A stretch of DNA of 64,000 nucleotides from Colwellia sp. MB3u-41 (lineage in GTDB: Bacteria; Pseudomonadota; Gammaproteobacteria; Enterobacterales; Alteromonadaceae): NCBI RefSeq assembly GCF_014076845.1, contig NZ_JACGUT010000074.1:1-64000 (forward strand). The letters run 5' to 3'. Shown piece by piece: positions 9,126-18,070 of this stretch. The position numbers were made by a program, and so were the translations under genes. Position 1 is the stretch's first letter, and each line of letters begins with the position of its first letter. The notes below the pieces were generated by a model. The model searched no databases. It was not told the origin of the DNA and saw only the letters and a program-made list of their open reading frames with translations.

Positions 9126-9767
9126 ATGGAAGTATTAATAAACACTTATATGGCAGAAATTATAGCGGTGAGCACAATTGCTATTTTTATGGCGATATTA
9201 CCTGGCGCTGATTTTGTATTGGTAACACGAACGAGTATCTACAATGGCCGCTTGGCAGGTTTATATATGAGTTTAGGTATGTGTTTGTCTGTTTGTATTC
9301 ATGCAAGTTATTCAATTGCAGGATTAGCGGTAGTGATTGCAAACTCACCATGGTTATTTACAACAATCAAATATTTAGGCGCCGCTTATCTTATTTATAT
9401 TGCGTGGCAGTTAGTAACAACCGACGCGATTTTAAAGCAAGATAAAAAAAGTCACACGCCTCAAATGACAGCATTAATGGCGGTACGTTTAGGTTTTACT
9501 TGTAATATATTAAACCCCAAAACATCTATTTTTTTCTTAAGTATTTTTACGCAGGTAGTATCGGTAGAGACTCCCTTAATAATGCAAATAAGTTATGGGG
9601 TGATCATTATGCTGGCACATTTTATCTGGTACAGCGGTGTTGCATTGCTATTATCACACCCAAGTATAATGCCTCGTTTTAATCGACAAAAACAAAAAAT
9701 TGATAAAGTCGCAGGATGCGTACTGATGATCATAGCTATAAAACTCACCTTAGTAAGTGTGGCTTAA
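9126..9767 (+). CDS. LysE/RhtB-family amino acid exporter
   Basis: A 213-residue membrane protein of the LysE superfamily. It has five to six transmembrane segments, the signature PGADFVLVTRTSIYNGRLAG near the N-terminus, and the NILNPKTSIFFLSIF motif in the middle. Members export amino acids or derivatives (Lys, Arg, homoserine, threonine, cysteine pathway products); the substrate here is not predictable. It is divergent from the LysR regulator with a 114-bp shared control region. Confidence 0.93.
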   Translation: MEVLINTYMAEIIAVSTIAIFMAILPGADFVLVTRTSIYNGRLAGLYMSLGMCLSVCIHASYSIAGLAVVIANSPWLFTTIKYLGAAYLIYIAWQLVTTDAILKQDKKSHTPQMTALMAVRLGFTCNILNPKTSIFFLSIFTQVVSVETPLIMQISYGVIIMLAHFIWYSGVALLLSHPSIMPRFNRQKQKIDKVAGCVLMIIAIKLTLVSVA

Positions 9768-10156
9768 ATAAATGAATAAATGAGGCTTAATGATCAAGAG
9801 GGTAACGTTGTTGCAGGTACTACAATTTTTCTATGCCTGCTATTTGAAAAATAGCTGGCATAAATGGTTACGCAATGTATTTTTTCCGAAAAAATTTTAC
9901 GACTATGAGATATTACACGGATAAATTGCCATGATATTTTTTTACCCGGTAACACTTAAATTTCAAGCAAACTAACTATTTTTAGAGATAACTTTTCCAT
10001 ATTCCCGCTATAAACCTTAATATGCTCTTGATATAATTAATATCTGTAAGTTACTTTGAAGTAACTGCAATAATGTTTAAATGTACGTTATTTTTAATAT
10101 TATGTTGTTTATTTAAACCGTAAAAGCTGTTCGCTAAATAGATAAGAGTATATCTT
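9768..10156. other. Intergenic region upstream of the MFS gene
   Basis: No gene was found in these 389 bases. The one structured element is the perfect dyad at 10049-10066, listed separately. The region is AT-rich and presumably holds the promoter of the MFS gene, but no confident -35/-10 pair could be picked. Confidence 0.5.
10049..10066. promoter_or_regulatory. Perfect 8+8 bp dyad, candidate operator
   Basis: AGTTACTT and AAGTAACT are exact inverted repeats with a 2-bp spacer. They lie about 90 bp upstream of the MFS transporter start, in an otherwise featureless intergenic region. The size and place fit a dimeric repressor site. The cognate regulator is unknown. Confidence 0.4.
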
Positions 10157-12232
10157 ATGATAATGACCCTCAGACCCTTTATCCTTCTGCTAACGAGTGG
10201 CTTTTTGCTCATGTTAGGTTACGGATTAAGCAATATTTTATTACCTGTGCGCATGCAGAACGATGGCGTCAGCATGAACAATATTGGCTTAGTATTATCA
10301 ATGCTATCTGTGGGTTTTTTGTTGGGTGCATATTATAGCCGTATGCTATTACAGCGAGTTGGACACATAAGAATATTTGCTATGTGTGGCAGTTTAACCT
10401 CCGTTGCTATTTTACTTTCTGGCCTCTATCCAGAGCCATTAATGCTTGCTTGTATGAGAATAATAACGGGATTTTGTATTGTCTGTACTAATGCCACACT
10501 TGATAGTTGGTTAAGCCATAGCGCCACAGAAAAAAATAGGGGGCGAATACTATCTATTAATCAAATGATGATAATGACCGCACTATTCTCTGGTCAATTT
10601 TTACTCAATGTCGCTCCTATTGATGATATTACCCTATTTGTTATCTGTGGCATTCTCTTTAGCTTGTCCATTACCCCTATCGTGATTAGCAAACAAAGAG
10701 GTCCACAAATTGAAGACAGCCAATCAATGTCTTTCATGACTGTGTTCAAGTTGTCTCCTTTAGGTGTGGTAAGTTGCTTTTATTGTGGCGTTCTCTATGC
10801 GGCTTTAATTAATATGTTGCCTATCTTTGCCAGTAATAATGGTATTACCGGTTTAGACTTATCAATATTTATGGGCACCGCTATCTCTGGTGCTATCGTT
10901 TTACAGTTTCCTATTGCCTATTTATCAGATAATTTTGATCGTCGAAAAGTTATGCTATTTATGGTCGCAACGCTCATTGTATTGTCCTTACTTGTGCCAT
11001 TTCTTATGTCCAAAGATATGTTCAAACTCACTTTATTGGCTGTTGCGCTAATAACAGGATTAGTTGCCTGTCTTTACCCAATGAGTATGTCTGAAACTTT
11101 TGATAAAGTATTGAAAGAGCAAATATTGTCTGCAATGAGTTCGTTGTTATTAATCTATGCATTAGGCAGTATTTTAGGACCTTACCTTGCCTCGATGGTC
11201 ATGGAAAATTTCGGTAATAACGCTTTATTTGGTTTTATGAATATGGTTGCTATAACACTGTTACTCTTTATTAGCCTTCGCATGAAACTAAGAAAAGCAT
11301 TACCGCTTGATGAACAGGAAAGCTTCGTTATGCAGACACCCAGTGGTGTGGTGTCAGAATTAGATCCTCGGACACAATATGCAGAAGCACAGTTTGAAAC
11401 AACTCCAGAAGTAGAGGTTGCGATTAGCCTCGCGAGAAAAAACCCGTCTGCTGCTGTTAATATGGTCAAGGCACTTGTACTTAGAGATCCAAAAAATGCT
11501 TCAAACTTGGCCGCCGCACTCAGTACTATAGACGCAATAGACATTAGTAAATTATATGCGGCAATAACTTCAGCAGCGCCACAAATGAGTATCCATATCG
11601 CTGAAGCTTTAACAAATGCTTCGCCTGAACAAGCCGAGCAGCTGGTTGATTGGATCACCTCTGAATACCCAGACCAATTTACTAATATTGTTGTTGCGAT
11701 TGCTAATAACATGCCTGATGACGGTATTAATGTGATGGAACAGGCTGCTGAAAATATGGCCGAAGACTACCCAAGTGAACTACTAGAAATGACTAAAGAA
11801 TATATGACAAATCTATCAGAGTCTTTAGATGCCATGCGCCCCATTGATAGAATAGCCGCGGTTTCAGAAAACACAGCAACTGAGCTTTATAATCGCTTAA
11901 CCGATGTTGCTCCTGACCAATCAGCAGAACTTGCCTTTACGGTATCTGATTCACTCCCTGAATCCTCAGGTAATGTGGCTGAGGCCTATGTTCAAAACTT
12001 AATAGACAGTGAGCAAGTTGTTACAGCAGATACCATAGACAATATTGAGTATGCCGCCAATAACTATATTAATCACATTGTTGAAAGTATCCCTGAACAT
12101 GCCGTAGAGATTGCCAGTACCTTTGTAGATTCTTTCCCTGAAATTGCCTCAGATATGCTTGAGATATTGCAAGATTCTGACGATATTAAAGACAGCGAGT
12201 TAACCACTTCTATTGATAGAAAACCGTTATAG
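10157..12232 (+). CDS. MFS transporter with C-terminal 15-residue helical repeat domain
   Basis: A 691-residue protein. Residues 1 to about 395 are a 12-TM major facilitator of the YcaD-like type (LPVRMQNDGVSMNNIGLVLS, RIITGFCIVCTNATLDSW, YLSDNFDRRKVMLF). Residues about 400-691 are soluble, acidic and helical. Pro residues recur every 15 positions: P430, 445, 475, 490, 505, 520, then after a phase change 586, 601, 646, 661. Units resemble PEQAEQLVDWITSEY, PDQFTNIVVAIANNM, PDQSAELAFTVSDSL and PEHAVEIASTFVDSF. Typical MFS proteins stop near 400 residues, so this is an unusual extension, probably cytoplasmic. Function is unknown; a sensor or scaffold role is a guess. The gene is monocistronic with a hairpin terminator. 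Confidence 0.88.
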   Translation: MIMTLRPFILLLTSGFLLMLGYGLSNILLPVRMQNDGVSMNNIGLVLSMLSVGFLLGAYYSRMLLQRVGHIRIFAMCGSLTSVAILLSGLYPEPLMLACMRIITGFCIVCTNATLDSWLSHSATEKNRGRILSINQMMIMTALFSGQFLLNVAPIDDITLFVICGILFSLSITPIVISKQRGPQIEDSQSMSFMTVFKLSPLGVVSCFYCGVLYAALINMLPIFASNNGITGLDLSIFMGTAISGAIVLQFPIAYLSDNFDRRKVMLFMVATLIVLSLLVPFLMSKDMFKLTLLAVALITGLVACLYPMSMSETFDKVLKEQILSAMSSLLLIYALGSILGPYLASMVMENFGNNALFGFMNMVAITLLLFISLRMKLRKALPLDEQESFVMQTPSGVVSELDPRTQYAEAQFETTPEVEVAISLARKNPSAAVNMVKALVLRDPKNASNLAAALSTIDAIDISKLYAAITSAAPQMSIHIAEALTNASPEQAEQLVDWITSEYPDQFTNIVVAIANNMPDDGINVMEQAAENMAEDYPSELLEMTKEYMTNLSESLDAMRPIDRIAAVSENTATELYNRLTDVAPDQSAELAFTVSDSLPESSGNVAEAYVQNLIDSEQVVTADTIDNIEYAANNYINHIVESIPEHAVEIASTFVDSFPEIASDMLEILQDSDDIKDSELTTSIDRKPL

Positions 12233-12249
12233 CGTTTTGCAAAAGCACA

Positions 12250-12300
12250 ATAAACCTTAAGGCATCGTCTGATAAGTTTGACGATACCTTTAAGGTTTAT
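12250..12300 (+). terminator. Rho-independent-like hairpin after the MFS gene
   Basis: ATAAACCTTAAGG-ATCGTC pairs with GACGAT-CCTTTAAGGTTTAT around a 10-base loop, with small bulges. The long stem 18 bases after the stop codon suggests a terminator. The T-tract is within the stem end rather than after it. Confidence 0.6.
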
Positions 12301-12484
12301 CTGTGTAACGAGTAATCGTTGTTGAAAAATAAGCACTAACTCATGCTGTAAGATTTATTAATATTGAAACTGATTACTATTGAAAAATTATATGATATGG
12401 ACTCGATATTAATAACTGCGAGTTGAGTTAAACAAATATAGATGTGAAACAGGTACCTTTCGAGCGAGTAAGATAAAACTTAAG

Positions 12485-12865
12485 CTATGTTAACTCTTTA
12501 ACTAACCAATTGATGGCTTGATCTCGGGCTAACTCTAACCCCGAAAAAAGCTTGGTGTTGAGATTGTCTAACGCGCGTATCTGTTCAATACTATCGCTAT
12601 CAGATATACCTGCGTTGCTGTAATTTAAAATAGCTACCGCTTGAATCATTGGCAAAGAACCAAGGGTCAACTTAGCTTCAAAACTATATTTATAATCATT
12701 AATTTTATTCATTAATATACCGATTTTATGTTTAAAGTTTTGTTCGATATAGATATCAAACTCTTCCACCATCTCAATGCTGACCAGGGTATTTTCATCT
12801 ATAATTAATTCGACTATATCTTTGCTTAGCGGATTAACTTCAGCAAAACTTAAACGTTGACCCAT
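12485..12865 (-). CDS. Hypothetical protein, possibly SpoIIAA/STAS-like
   Basis: A 126-residue soluble protein. The start at 12865 (MGQRLSFAEV) is chosen because AAAGGA lies 8 bases upstream; a longer reading to 12910 lacks such a site. The pattern DIVELIIDENTLVSIEMVEE, a central segment ending INDYKYSFEAKLTL, and the helix QAINWLVKEL resembles the short SpoIIAA/STAS-like proteins of marine gammaproteobacteria. This is a fold-level impression, not a firm family call. It is flanked by intergenic regions on both sides. Confidence 0.6.
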   Translation of the reverse strand: MGQRLSFAEVNPLSKDIVELIIDENTLVSIEMVEEFDIYIEQNFKHKIGILMNKINDYKYSFEAKLTLGSLPMIQAVAILNYSNAGISDSDSIEQIRALDNLNTKLFSGLELARDQAINWLVKELT

Positions 12866-13309
12866 TATATATTCCTTTATTATTTTTATTTTAAGTATAC
12901 TTTTGTACATTTAGACAATAGTGTATTCGTCAACAAAATACTAGTTATTTACAAAGAATTCAAATAATTACATCCAGCCAAAACATAACCTCATCGCATT
13001 TAAATGCATCAGCACTATACAATTTGTAGGTTCATACTTGATATCAAGTGTAATCAATGGAGCAGAAGTTAAAGAGATAAAATAAACAATTAACTCAAAT
13101 TGAGACGATGGCTTGATGATTGTTATCAAACGATATACCGTAGATAACACGATAAATTTCCTCAAATATCTATACAATAAACTTTGGACAGAAATAACAC
13201 TTAAGTTAGGTGACTCAGCTTTACAACTATTTTAGTAACATCTTTGATAAATATGCATGTTACCTGACTTAAATGATCAACTTAATTAACGCTATTCAAA
13301 ATAAATAAA
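12866..13309. other. Intergenic, imperfect inverted repeat only
   Basis: No believable gene. A 69-codon minus-strand frame here (12968-13177) has no ribosome site and atypical composition. At about 13202-13272, AAGTTAGGTGAC and GTTACCTGACTT form an imperfect inverted repeat (10 of 12) roughly 50 bp before the SDR gene, of unknown meaning. Confidence 0.45.
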
Positions 13310-13324
13310 ATGGAAAGCACTAAC

Positions 13325-14158
13325 ATGAATAATTATTTTCAAGGTAAAACTGTCGTCATTACGGGTGCTTCAGCAGGTGTCGGTGCAGAAACCGCCCGTG
13401 CATTTGCAAAAATGAAGGCCAATCTAGTTTTATTAGCAAGAGGACAACAAGCACTCGACGAGATAAGCAAAGAGCTTTCTGTTGAAACTTCAGTGTTAAC
13501 GATTGCGATGGATGTCGCTGACGCTTCAGCGTATAAAAAGATGCTAGTAAGTGCGCAGGAAAAGTTTGGTGGTATTCATTACCTTATTAATAATGCGGGC
13601 TCTCATAAGCGCGGAAATGTTGAAAATAACGCCGCTGAGCAATTAGCCAAAATGGTTGATGTGAATTTACGTGCTCCCATCGAGCTCACCACATTAATTT
13701 TACCTTATATTAGAGCAAGTATTGCAGCGGGAGGTTCTGGTGGCATAGTTAATGTGGGTTCTTTAGCAGGTCGAACCCCCTTACAAGGTGCTGCAACCTA
13801 TTCTGCAACAAAGTCTGGACTACGTGCTTTTAGTTACGCTCTCGCTGATGAATTAAGAGGCTCGGGTATTAGTATTGGCTTAGTTTCTCCTGGACCAATC
13901 AATACCGGTTTTATTATGTCTGAAATTGATGAAGTAGAAGACATAGTATTCTCTCAACCAATGAGCAGCCCTCAACAAGTCACTGATGCAATAATTAGCG
14001 TGGCTAAAGGTGAGCAAGTCGAGATTTCATTACCTCGTTCAAGCGGTTGGTTAACTACTGTTTCTTATCTTTTTCCTGCACTAAGACGTTTTCTCAGACC
14101 CGCACTTTATGAAAAAGGGCGAAAAGCAAAAGAACGTTACGTAAACAAAACACAATAA
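13325..14158 (+). CDS. Short-chain dehydrogenase/reductase (SDR)
   Basis: About 277 residues with the classical SDR pattern. It has the cofactor motif TGASAGVG (TGxxxGxG) near the N-terminus, NNAG, the catalytic Ser in NVGSLAGRTPLQ, and YSATK (Tyr and Lys). The C-terminal 40 residues are basic and partly hydrophobic (SGWLTTVSYLFPALRRFLRP), suggesting membrane association. The ATG at 13325 has a GGAAAG-like site 8 bases upstream; an in-frame ATG at 13310 is possible but lacks one. Substrate is unknown; lipid or ketone reduction is usual for such extended-tail SDRs. Confidence 0.9.
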   Translation: MNNYFQGKTVVITGASAGVGAETARAFAKMKANLVLLARGQQALDEISKELSVETSVLTIAMDVADASAYKKMLVSAQEKFGGIHYLINNAGSHKRGNVENNAAEQLAKMVDVNLRAPIELTTLILPYIRASIAAGGSGGIVNVGSLAGRTPLQGAATYSATKSGLRAFSYALADELRGSGISIGLVSPGPINTGFIMSEIDEVEDIVFSQPMSSPQQVTDAIISVAKGEQVEISLPRSSGWLTTVSYLFPALRRFLRPALYEKGRKAKERYVNKTQ

Positions 14159-14224
14159 AGGCGAGTACATTCACAGCATATCCGTATATAATATGCTTAT
14201 AACTGTTTAGTAAAAAAGAATCTC

Positions 14225-14749
14225 ATGACGCTAGAAAACGAACAACTCAATAATCCCTTGCACGGGCTTAAATTAGATACACTATTAAATGAAGTGTTTG
14301 ATCATTATGGTTGGGAAATTCTAGCGGAATATACCAATATTAATTGTTTTAAAAACAAACCTAGCCTTGAATCTAGTTTAAAGTTTTTACGTAAAACCGA
14401 ATGGGCTCGTGAAAAGATGGAACGTTTTTATTTATACCAATTTAAAAACTTACCAAAAGCCGATGATGAACAATATGAAATCCCGCCTCGTCTTCGGGTA
14501 ATACCTGCACGCCAAAAACCTAAAGAACCAGCGGTATTAATTTTAGGACAAGCACCTATTCCGACAATCAGATCGTCAAATTTTTCTGATAAAAAACCTT
14601 CATCACACGCTCGAGATAGTAGAAATAATAGCAGTAAGGCTAGCTATAAAGATAAAAATGAACCGGGTTTTGCTCGTCGTACAGAAAAGCCTGATCGCTC
14701 GAAACAAACAAGTGCACCCTCAAACCCTTACTCAGAATCTCCTAAGTAA
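14225..14749 (+). CDS. VF530 (DUF2132) family DNA-binding protein
   Basis: A 174-residue protein. Residues 8 to about 75 are the VF530 domain: [59 protein letters not shown]. The structure of Vibrio VF530 shows a small helical, DNA-binding-like fold. The remaining 100 residues are a low-complexity tail rich in Ser, Lys, Arg, Pro and Asn with no domain. VF530 proteins are usually about 75-90 residues, so the tail is an addition. It lies 66 bp after the SDR gene on the same strand. Confidence 0.9.
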   Translation: MTLENEQLNNPLHGLKLDTLLNEVFDHYGWEILAEYTNINCFKNKPSLESSLKFLRKTEWAREKMERFYLYQFKNLPKADDEQYEIPPRLRVIPARQKPKEPAVLILGQAPIPTIRSSNFSDKKPSSHARDSRNNSSKASYKDKNEPGFARRTEKPDRSKQTSAPSNPYSESPK

Positions 14750-14760
14750 CATCCGTATAA

Positions 14761-14790
14761 TGACAGATTAACCAAACGGTTAATCTGTCA
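14761..14790. terminator. Perfect 13-bp hairpin between convergent genes
   Basis: TGACAGATTAACC and GGTTAATCTGTCA pair perfectly around an AAAC loop, between VF530 (ends 14749) and the convergent DJ-1-like gene (stop at 14780, inside the stem). No T-tract follows on either side, so it may act as a transcript-end stabiliser or a weak bidirectional terminator. Confidence 0.5.
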
Positions 14791-15541
14791 ACATATCAAT
14801 AAATTTCAAACTAAAATTGTAAATATCTCCTGGCCAACGCGCTGACAAGTAATTTCTATCTTTAACAATAAAGCCGCGTGACAAGTGCTGTAAATTATCC
14901 CGAGCTAATGGCAAACTTCCTGCCATAAACTGTGACTGACAAGCAAGTGCTGCTATTAATTCATCTTCCGTGGTTGTTTCTGGGTACGTAAGATAATAAT
15001 CATTCAACCAAAGTCGAGTTAGGTGGTAAGCCGTAAGCTCTTGGCGCTTTAATAAGCCAGTGCATTGATAATCATAAATTACCGACTTTTGACTTTTGGG
15101 ATCAATACTTCTCGCTGGAATTAAGACCCCATGACAAACCGCCGCTACTGGTTTATTTTCATTGAAAAAACCAACAACAAGCTTTTGTAAAATGTCTGAT
15201 TCTAAATATTCTCTTACCCCCTTGTCATGTCCTCCCGGTAATAGTAATCCATCAAAATCGTCTACTTTTACATCGGTATATTTTAAAGGCGTAGTAAATT
15301 CAACTGAACTTTCCATTTGACGATAAGCATTTACTGCGTCTTGGCGAGCCTTCAATACGGGTTTGAGTAAACCCAAACTTTTCCCTGTTAACATTATTTC
15401 ATCCGCAATGGCCATATGACCATCTGGGGTAATAAACGTTATTTCAAATTGCTGCTCTTTTAGCAATAACCAAGGAATAGCGACTTCTGATGGGTCGCAG
15501 CCATAACGAGGTAAAGGGATCAGTACTTTTTTATGTTTCAT
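14780..15541 (-). CDS. DJ-1/PfpI-type class I glutamine amidotransferase-like protein
   Basis: 253 residues with the DJ-1/PfpI fold. The glutamate-bearing helix region DPSEVAIPWLLL, LLLPGGHDKGVREYL, and the nucleophile elbow PVAAVCHGVL with Cys136 are visible. The C-terminal part contains LTRLWLNDYYLTYPE and SARWPGDIYNFSLKFIDML, typical of the larger members of the family rather than of the compact chaperone forms. The likely role is a hydrolase or glyoxalase/deglycase-like stress function; the substrate is unknown. It ends inside the hairpin at 14761-14790. It is separated by 11 bp from the upstream methyltransferase gene, so probably co-transcribed with it. Confidence 0.88.
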   Translation of the reverse strand: MKHKKVLIPLPRYGCDPSEVAIPWLLLKEQQFEITFITPDGHMAIADEIMLTGKSLGLLKPVLKARQDAVNAYRQMESSVEFTTPLKYTDVKVDDFDGLLLPGGHDKGVREYLESDILQKLVVGFFNENKPVAAVCHGVLIPARSIDPKSQKSVIYDYQCTGLLKRQELTAYHLTRLWLNDYYLTYPETTTEDELIAALACQSQFMAGSLPLARDNLQHLSRGFIVKDRNYLSARWPGDIYNFSLKFIDMLTD

Positions 15542-15552
15542 TTATGTTCACC

Positions 15553-16398
15553 CTAGGTAATGTGTTTATTTGCGCTTTCTTGTTGCAAAAAATCTGACCA
15601 TTGTTCTTCATAGGCAAACATTTGCTGATGTTTCTTAGTCGCTAAATGCATCAATTTGTCTCGTTCTGTTGCAAAGGCTCCTGTTCGGCAAGCTTGACAA
15701 GTTTTGTGCTCAGGCACTCTGCTTTGTCGATTATAAGTAATATAGTCATCACTCTTATTATCAAAAATCGTTTTACAGTTTTCTAAAGACTCAAGGCTAT
15801 ATATATACGTTGTGCCTTGGGTTGATTTTACATGTTTATCTCTGTTTACATTTCTGACTTTATAATCTGGAAACTTACTAATATCAAAATAAAATCGACC
15901 TATATAATTAATATCAGTGTTGCGTATCAACGATTTTTCAATATTCCATTGCAAATAAGGTTTTACATTTTTTGAAGTGATAAACGCGAGTTTTACACCA
16001 TTATCATCGAGAAAATATTGAAAGCAGTTCAACAGATATTTTCGAAGTAAAGCGCGATTTAAGGTGTTAACACTGTAGGTTTGGCAGTAAGTTTTAAAAG
16101 CTTGCTCAGAAGAAAAAGCAGGTAATAATGGAAATTGAAATATGACTAAATCAAATGATTTTTTAACTAACTTACCCCAAGTTTTTTTATCAGTTACGTC
16201 GAAATCAGTGATTACTTGGCAATTGTCTTGCTGTAATTGCTGATAATAATCATCACCGTACTTTTCTTGTAAACAAGCCATGCTGTCATAAATAGTTGCT
16301 GTGAGTTGTTGCGGTTGATGATTTTTTAGTAAGGATGCTGAAAAAGATAAGTCGCCATCTCCAACCGTTAAAACACGCCATTTAGGATCAATATACAT
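15553..16398 (-). CDS. BMT5-like (DUF2431) methyltransferase with C-terminal C2H2 zinc finger
   Basis: 281 residues. The N-terminus carries the hallmark VGDGDLSFSASLL of the BMT5-like Rossmann family (PF10354), whose yeast member methylates U2634 N3 of 25S rRNA. DVTDKKTW and FDLVIFQFPLLP follow as in that family. At the C-terminus, C234, C237, H251 and H257 form C-X2-C-X13-H-X5-H, the spacing of matrin/U1-type zinc fingers that bind RNA. Such fingers are rare in bacteria. I infer an RNA methyltransferase, possibly of eukaryotic ancestry. It lies just upstream of the DJ-1-like gene. Confidence 0.85.
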   Translation of the reverse strand: MYIDPKWRVLTVGDGDLSFSASLLKNHQPQQLTATIYDSMACLQEKYGDDYYQQLQQDNCQVITDFDVTDKKTWGKLVKKSFDLVIFQFPLLPAFSSEQAFKTYCQTYSVNTLNRALLRKYLLNCFQYFLDDNGVKLAFITSKNVKPYLQWNIEKSLIRNTDINYIGRFYFDISKFPDYKVRNVNRDKHVKSTQGTTYIYSLESLENCKTIFDNKSDDYITYNRQSRVPEHKTCQACRTGAFATERDKLMHLATKKHQQMFAYEEQWSDFLQQESANKHIT

Positions 16399-16443
16399 AA
16401 TAAGATTTATAGAGTTACAAAGTGAGTATTGTACATTAATATG

Positions 16444-17922
16444 CTAGTTTTGTACTTTGCTAACCGCTCGTTGCCATTGCGCGTAAAGCCTATTTCTTTG
16501 TTCATCACTAATTTCGGGGCTAAAACTTTTTTCACAACGCCACAACATTGATAATTCATCCATAGAAGAGAAGGTTCCTGCTTGTAATCCCGCTAAGTAT
16601 GCAACCCCTAAAGCTGTTGTTTCAACAATTTCAGGCCGCTTAACTGTTATTGATAACATGTCACTGACAAAATTAAGCAGCCAGCTATTTTCAGCCATCC
16701 CACCATCAACTTTTAACAAGGAGAGCCGTAAACCATCTTTTTCCATGGCGATTTGTAAGTCTTTGCTTTGAAAGGCGACTGACTGTAAGGCTGCACTAAT
16801 TATTTCATTTCGGCCTGAGTCTCGGCTCAAGCCTGAAATAGTCGCACGAGCATTAGGGTCCCAGTATGGTGCACCTAAGCCTGTAAATGCGGGCACAATA
16901 AACACACCATGCTCAACAGTAGTTTTTTTAGCAATATCTTCACTGTCGCAGGCCTTATCGATAATCTGTAGTTCGTCTCTTAACCATTGAATCGTTGCTC
17001 CCGCCATAAAAATACTGCCTTCAATCGCATAACTCACTTTTCCATTTAAACGATAAGCAATAGTAGTCAGTAATCGGTTAGTTGACTTTAAAGCCTTACT
17101 GCCGGTATTTAGCATTAAAAATGCCCCTGTTCCATAAGTACACTTAGCCATACCTTCTTCAAAACAAGCTTGACCAAATAAAGCGGCCTGTTGATCTCCT
17201 GCCATCGCTAAAATAGGTATTTCTCCATTAAATAGGGATGATTGCGTAACGCCAAATTCATCAGCACAGTCCATCACCTCAGGTAACATATTTTTTGGAA
17301 TTGAAAACAAGTTTAATAACTCGTCATCCCAGCATTGCTGATGGATATTAAATAATAACGTTCTTGAGGCATTGGTTGCATCGGTTTTATGTGACTTCTG
17401 CCCTGTTAAGTGCCACAGTAAAAATGTGTCAACCGTACCAAAAAGTAAGTGCCCCGTTTCAGCTTTTGCTCTTGCACCTTGAACATGGGTTAATATCCAA
17501 TTAATTTTACTGGCAGAGAAATAAGCATCTAAAATTAAACCGGTTTTATCAATAACTTTTTTTCTAATTTGTACGCAATCAATTGAATCACAAAAATCGC
17601 TGGTTCTTCTGTCTTGCCATACTATGGCATTATAAATAACGTTACCGGTATACTTATCCCAAACGAGTGTCGTTTCACGCTGGTTGGTAATGCCAATACC
17701 GATGATATCACTAGCACTCAACTGGTTTTCAGCAAGCAGTTTTTGGCAGGTACGTAATACCGTTTGTAAAATATCGTTAGGTTGATGTTCTACCCAGCCA
17801 TCTTGAGGAAAGTATTGCGGAAACTCTTCTTGGGCACTTGCGTAGCGTTCCCCTTGGGTGGTGAACAAAATAGCCCGTGAACTTGTTGTACCTTGGTCTA
17901 TTGATAAAAGATACTTTGGCAT
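16444..17922 (-). CDS. glpK: Glycerol kinase
   Basis: About 492 residues, close to E. coli GlpK (about 500). The start MPKYLLSIDQGTTSSRAILF carries the FGGY-kinase phosphate motif. GVTNQRETT-like (seen as GIGITNQRETTLVWD), AMAGDQQAALFGQACF, GTGAFLMLNTG, and the C-terminal VDGGMAENSWLL are all present. It phosphorylates glycerol to sn-glycerol 3-phosphate in the cytoplasm. The ATG at 17920-17922 is chosen; a longer frame to 17973 adds a non-homologous leader. No glpF or glpD is adjacent. The first codons and upstream bases are part of the tandem duplication at 17901-18234. Confidence 0.96.
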   Translation of the reverse strand: MPKYLLSIDQGTTSSRAILFTTQGERYASAQEEFPQYFPQDGWVEHQPNDILQTVLRTCQKLLAENQLSASDIIGIGITNQRETTLVWDKYTGNVIYNAIVWQDRRTSDFCDSIDCVQIRKKVIDKTGLILDAYFSASKINWILTHVQGARAKAETGHLLFGTVDTFLLWHLTGQKSHKTDATNASRTLLFNIHQQCWDDELLNLFSIPKNMLPEVMDCADEFGVTQSSLFNGEIPILAMAGDQQAALFGQACFEEGMAKCTYGTGAFLMLNTGSKALKSTNRLLTTIAYRLNGKVSYAIEGSIFMAGATIQWLRDELQIIDKACDSEDIAKKTTVEHGVFIVPAFTGLGAPYWDPNARATISGLSRDSGRNEIISAALQSVAFQSKDLQIAMEKDGLRLSLLKVDGGMAENSWLLNFVSDMLSITVKRPEIVETTALGVAYLAGLQAGTFSSMDELSMLWRCEKSFSPEISDEQRNRLYAQWQRAVSKVQN

Positions 17923-18063
17923 AGATGAAGCAATCTCCAGTGACTGAATAAAGTTAACTAGATTATGCCACAACTTGATTACAGAGCAATTATAAAGGTT
18001 TTCTCGCCACCACTTGTGCTATCGCTTGGTTATAATTACCCGTATCTGAAACTGTTGCCCCTT
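17901..18063. repeat. Tandem duplication, copy A
   Basis: This copy spans the glpK start region, the intergenic DNA and a dead copy of the last 24 codons of the methyltransferase gene (the minus frame still reads GATVSDTGNYNQAIAQVVAR then the stop). The 123 bp from 17941 to 18063 are identical to 18112-18234. The 40 bp before that differ by substitutions and an indel. It is separated from copy B by 7 bp. Confidence 0.95.
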
Positions 18064-18070
18064 AAACATA

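Noticed and set aside
11182-11712. 176-codon frame antisense to the MFS gene
   Set aside because: Shadow of the strongly supported MFS coding sequence; the repeat periodicity on the sense strand explains its openness.
12968-13177. 69-codon minus-strand frame
   Set aside because: No ribosome site, no recognisable domain, composition of translated intergenic DNA.
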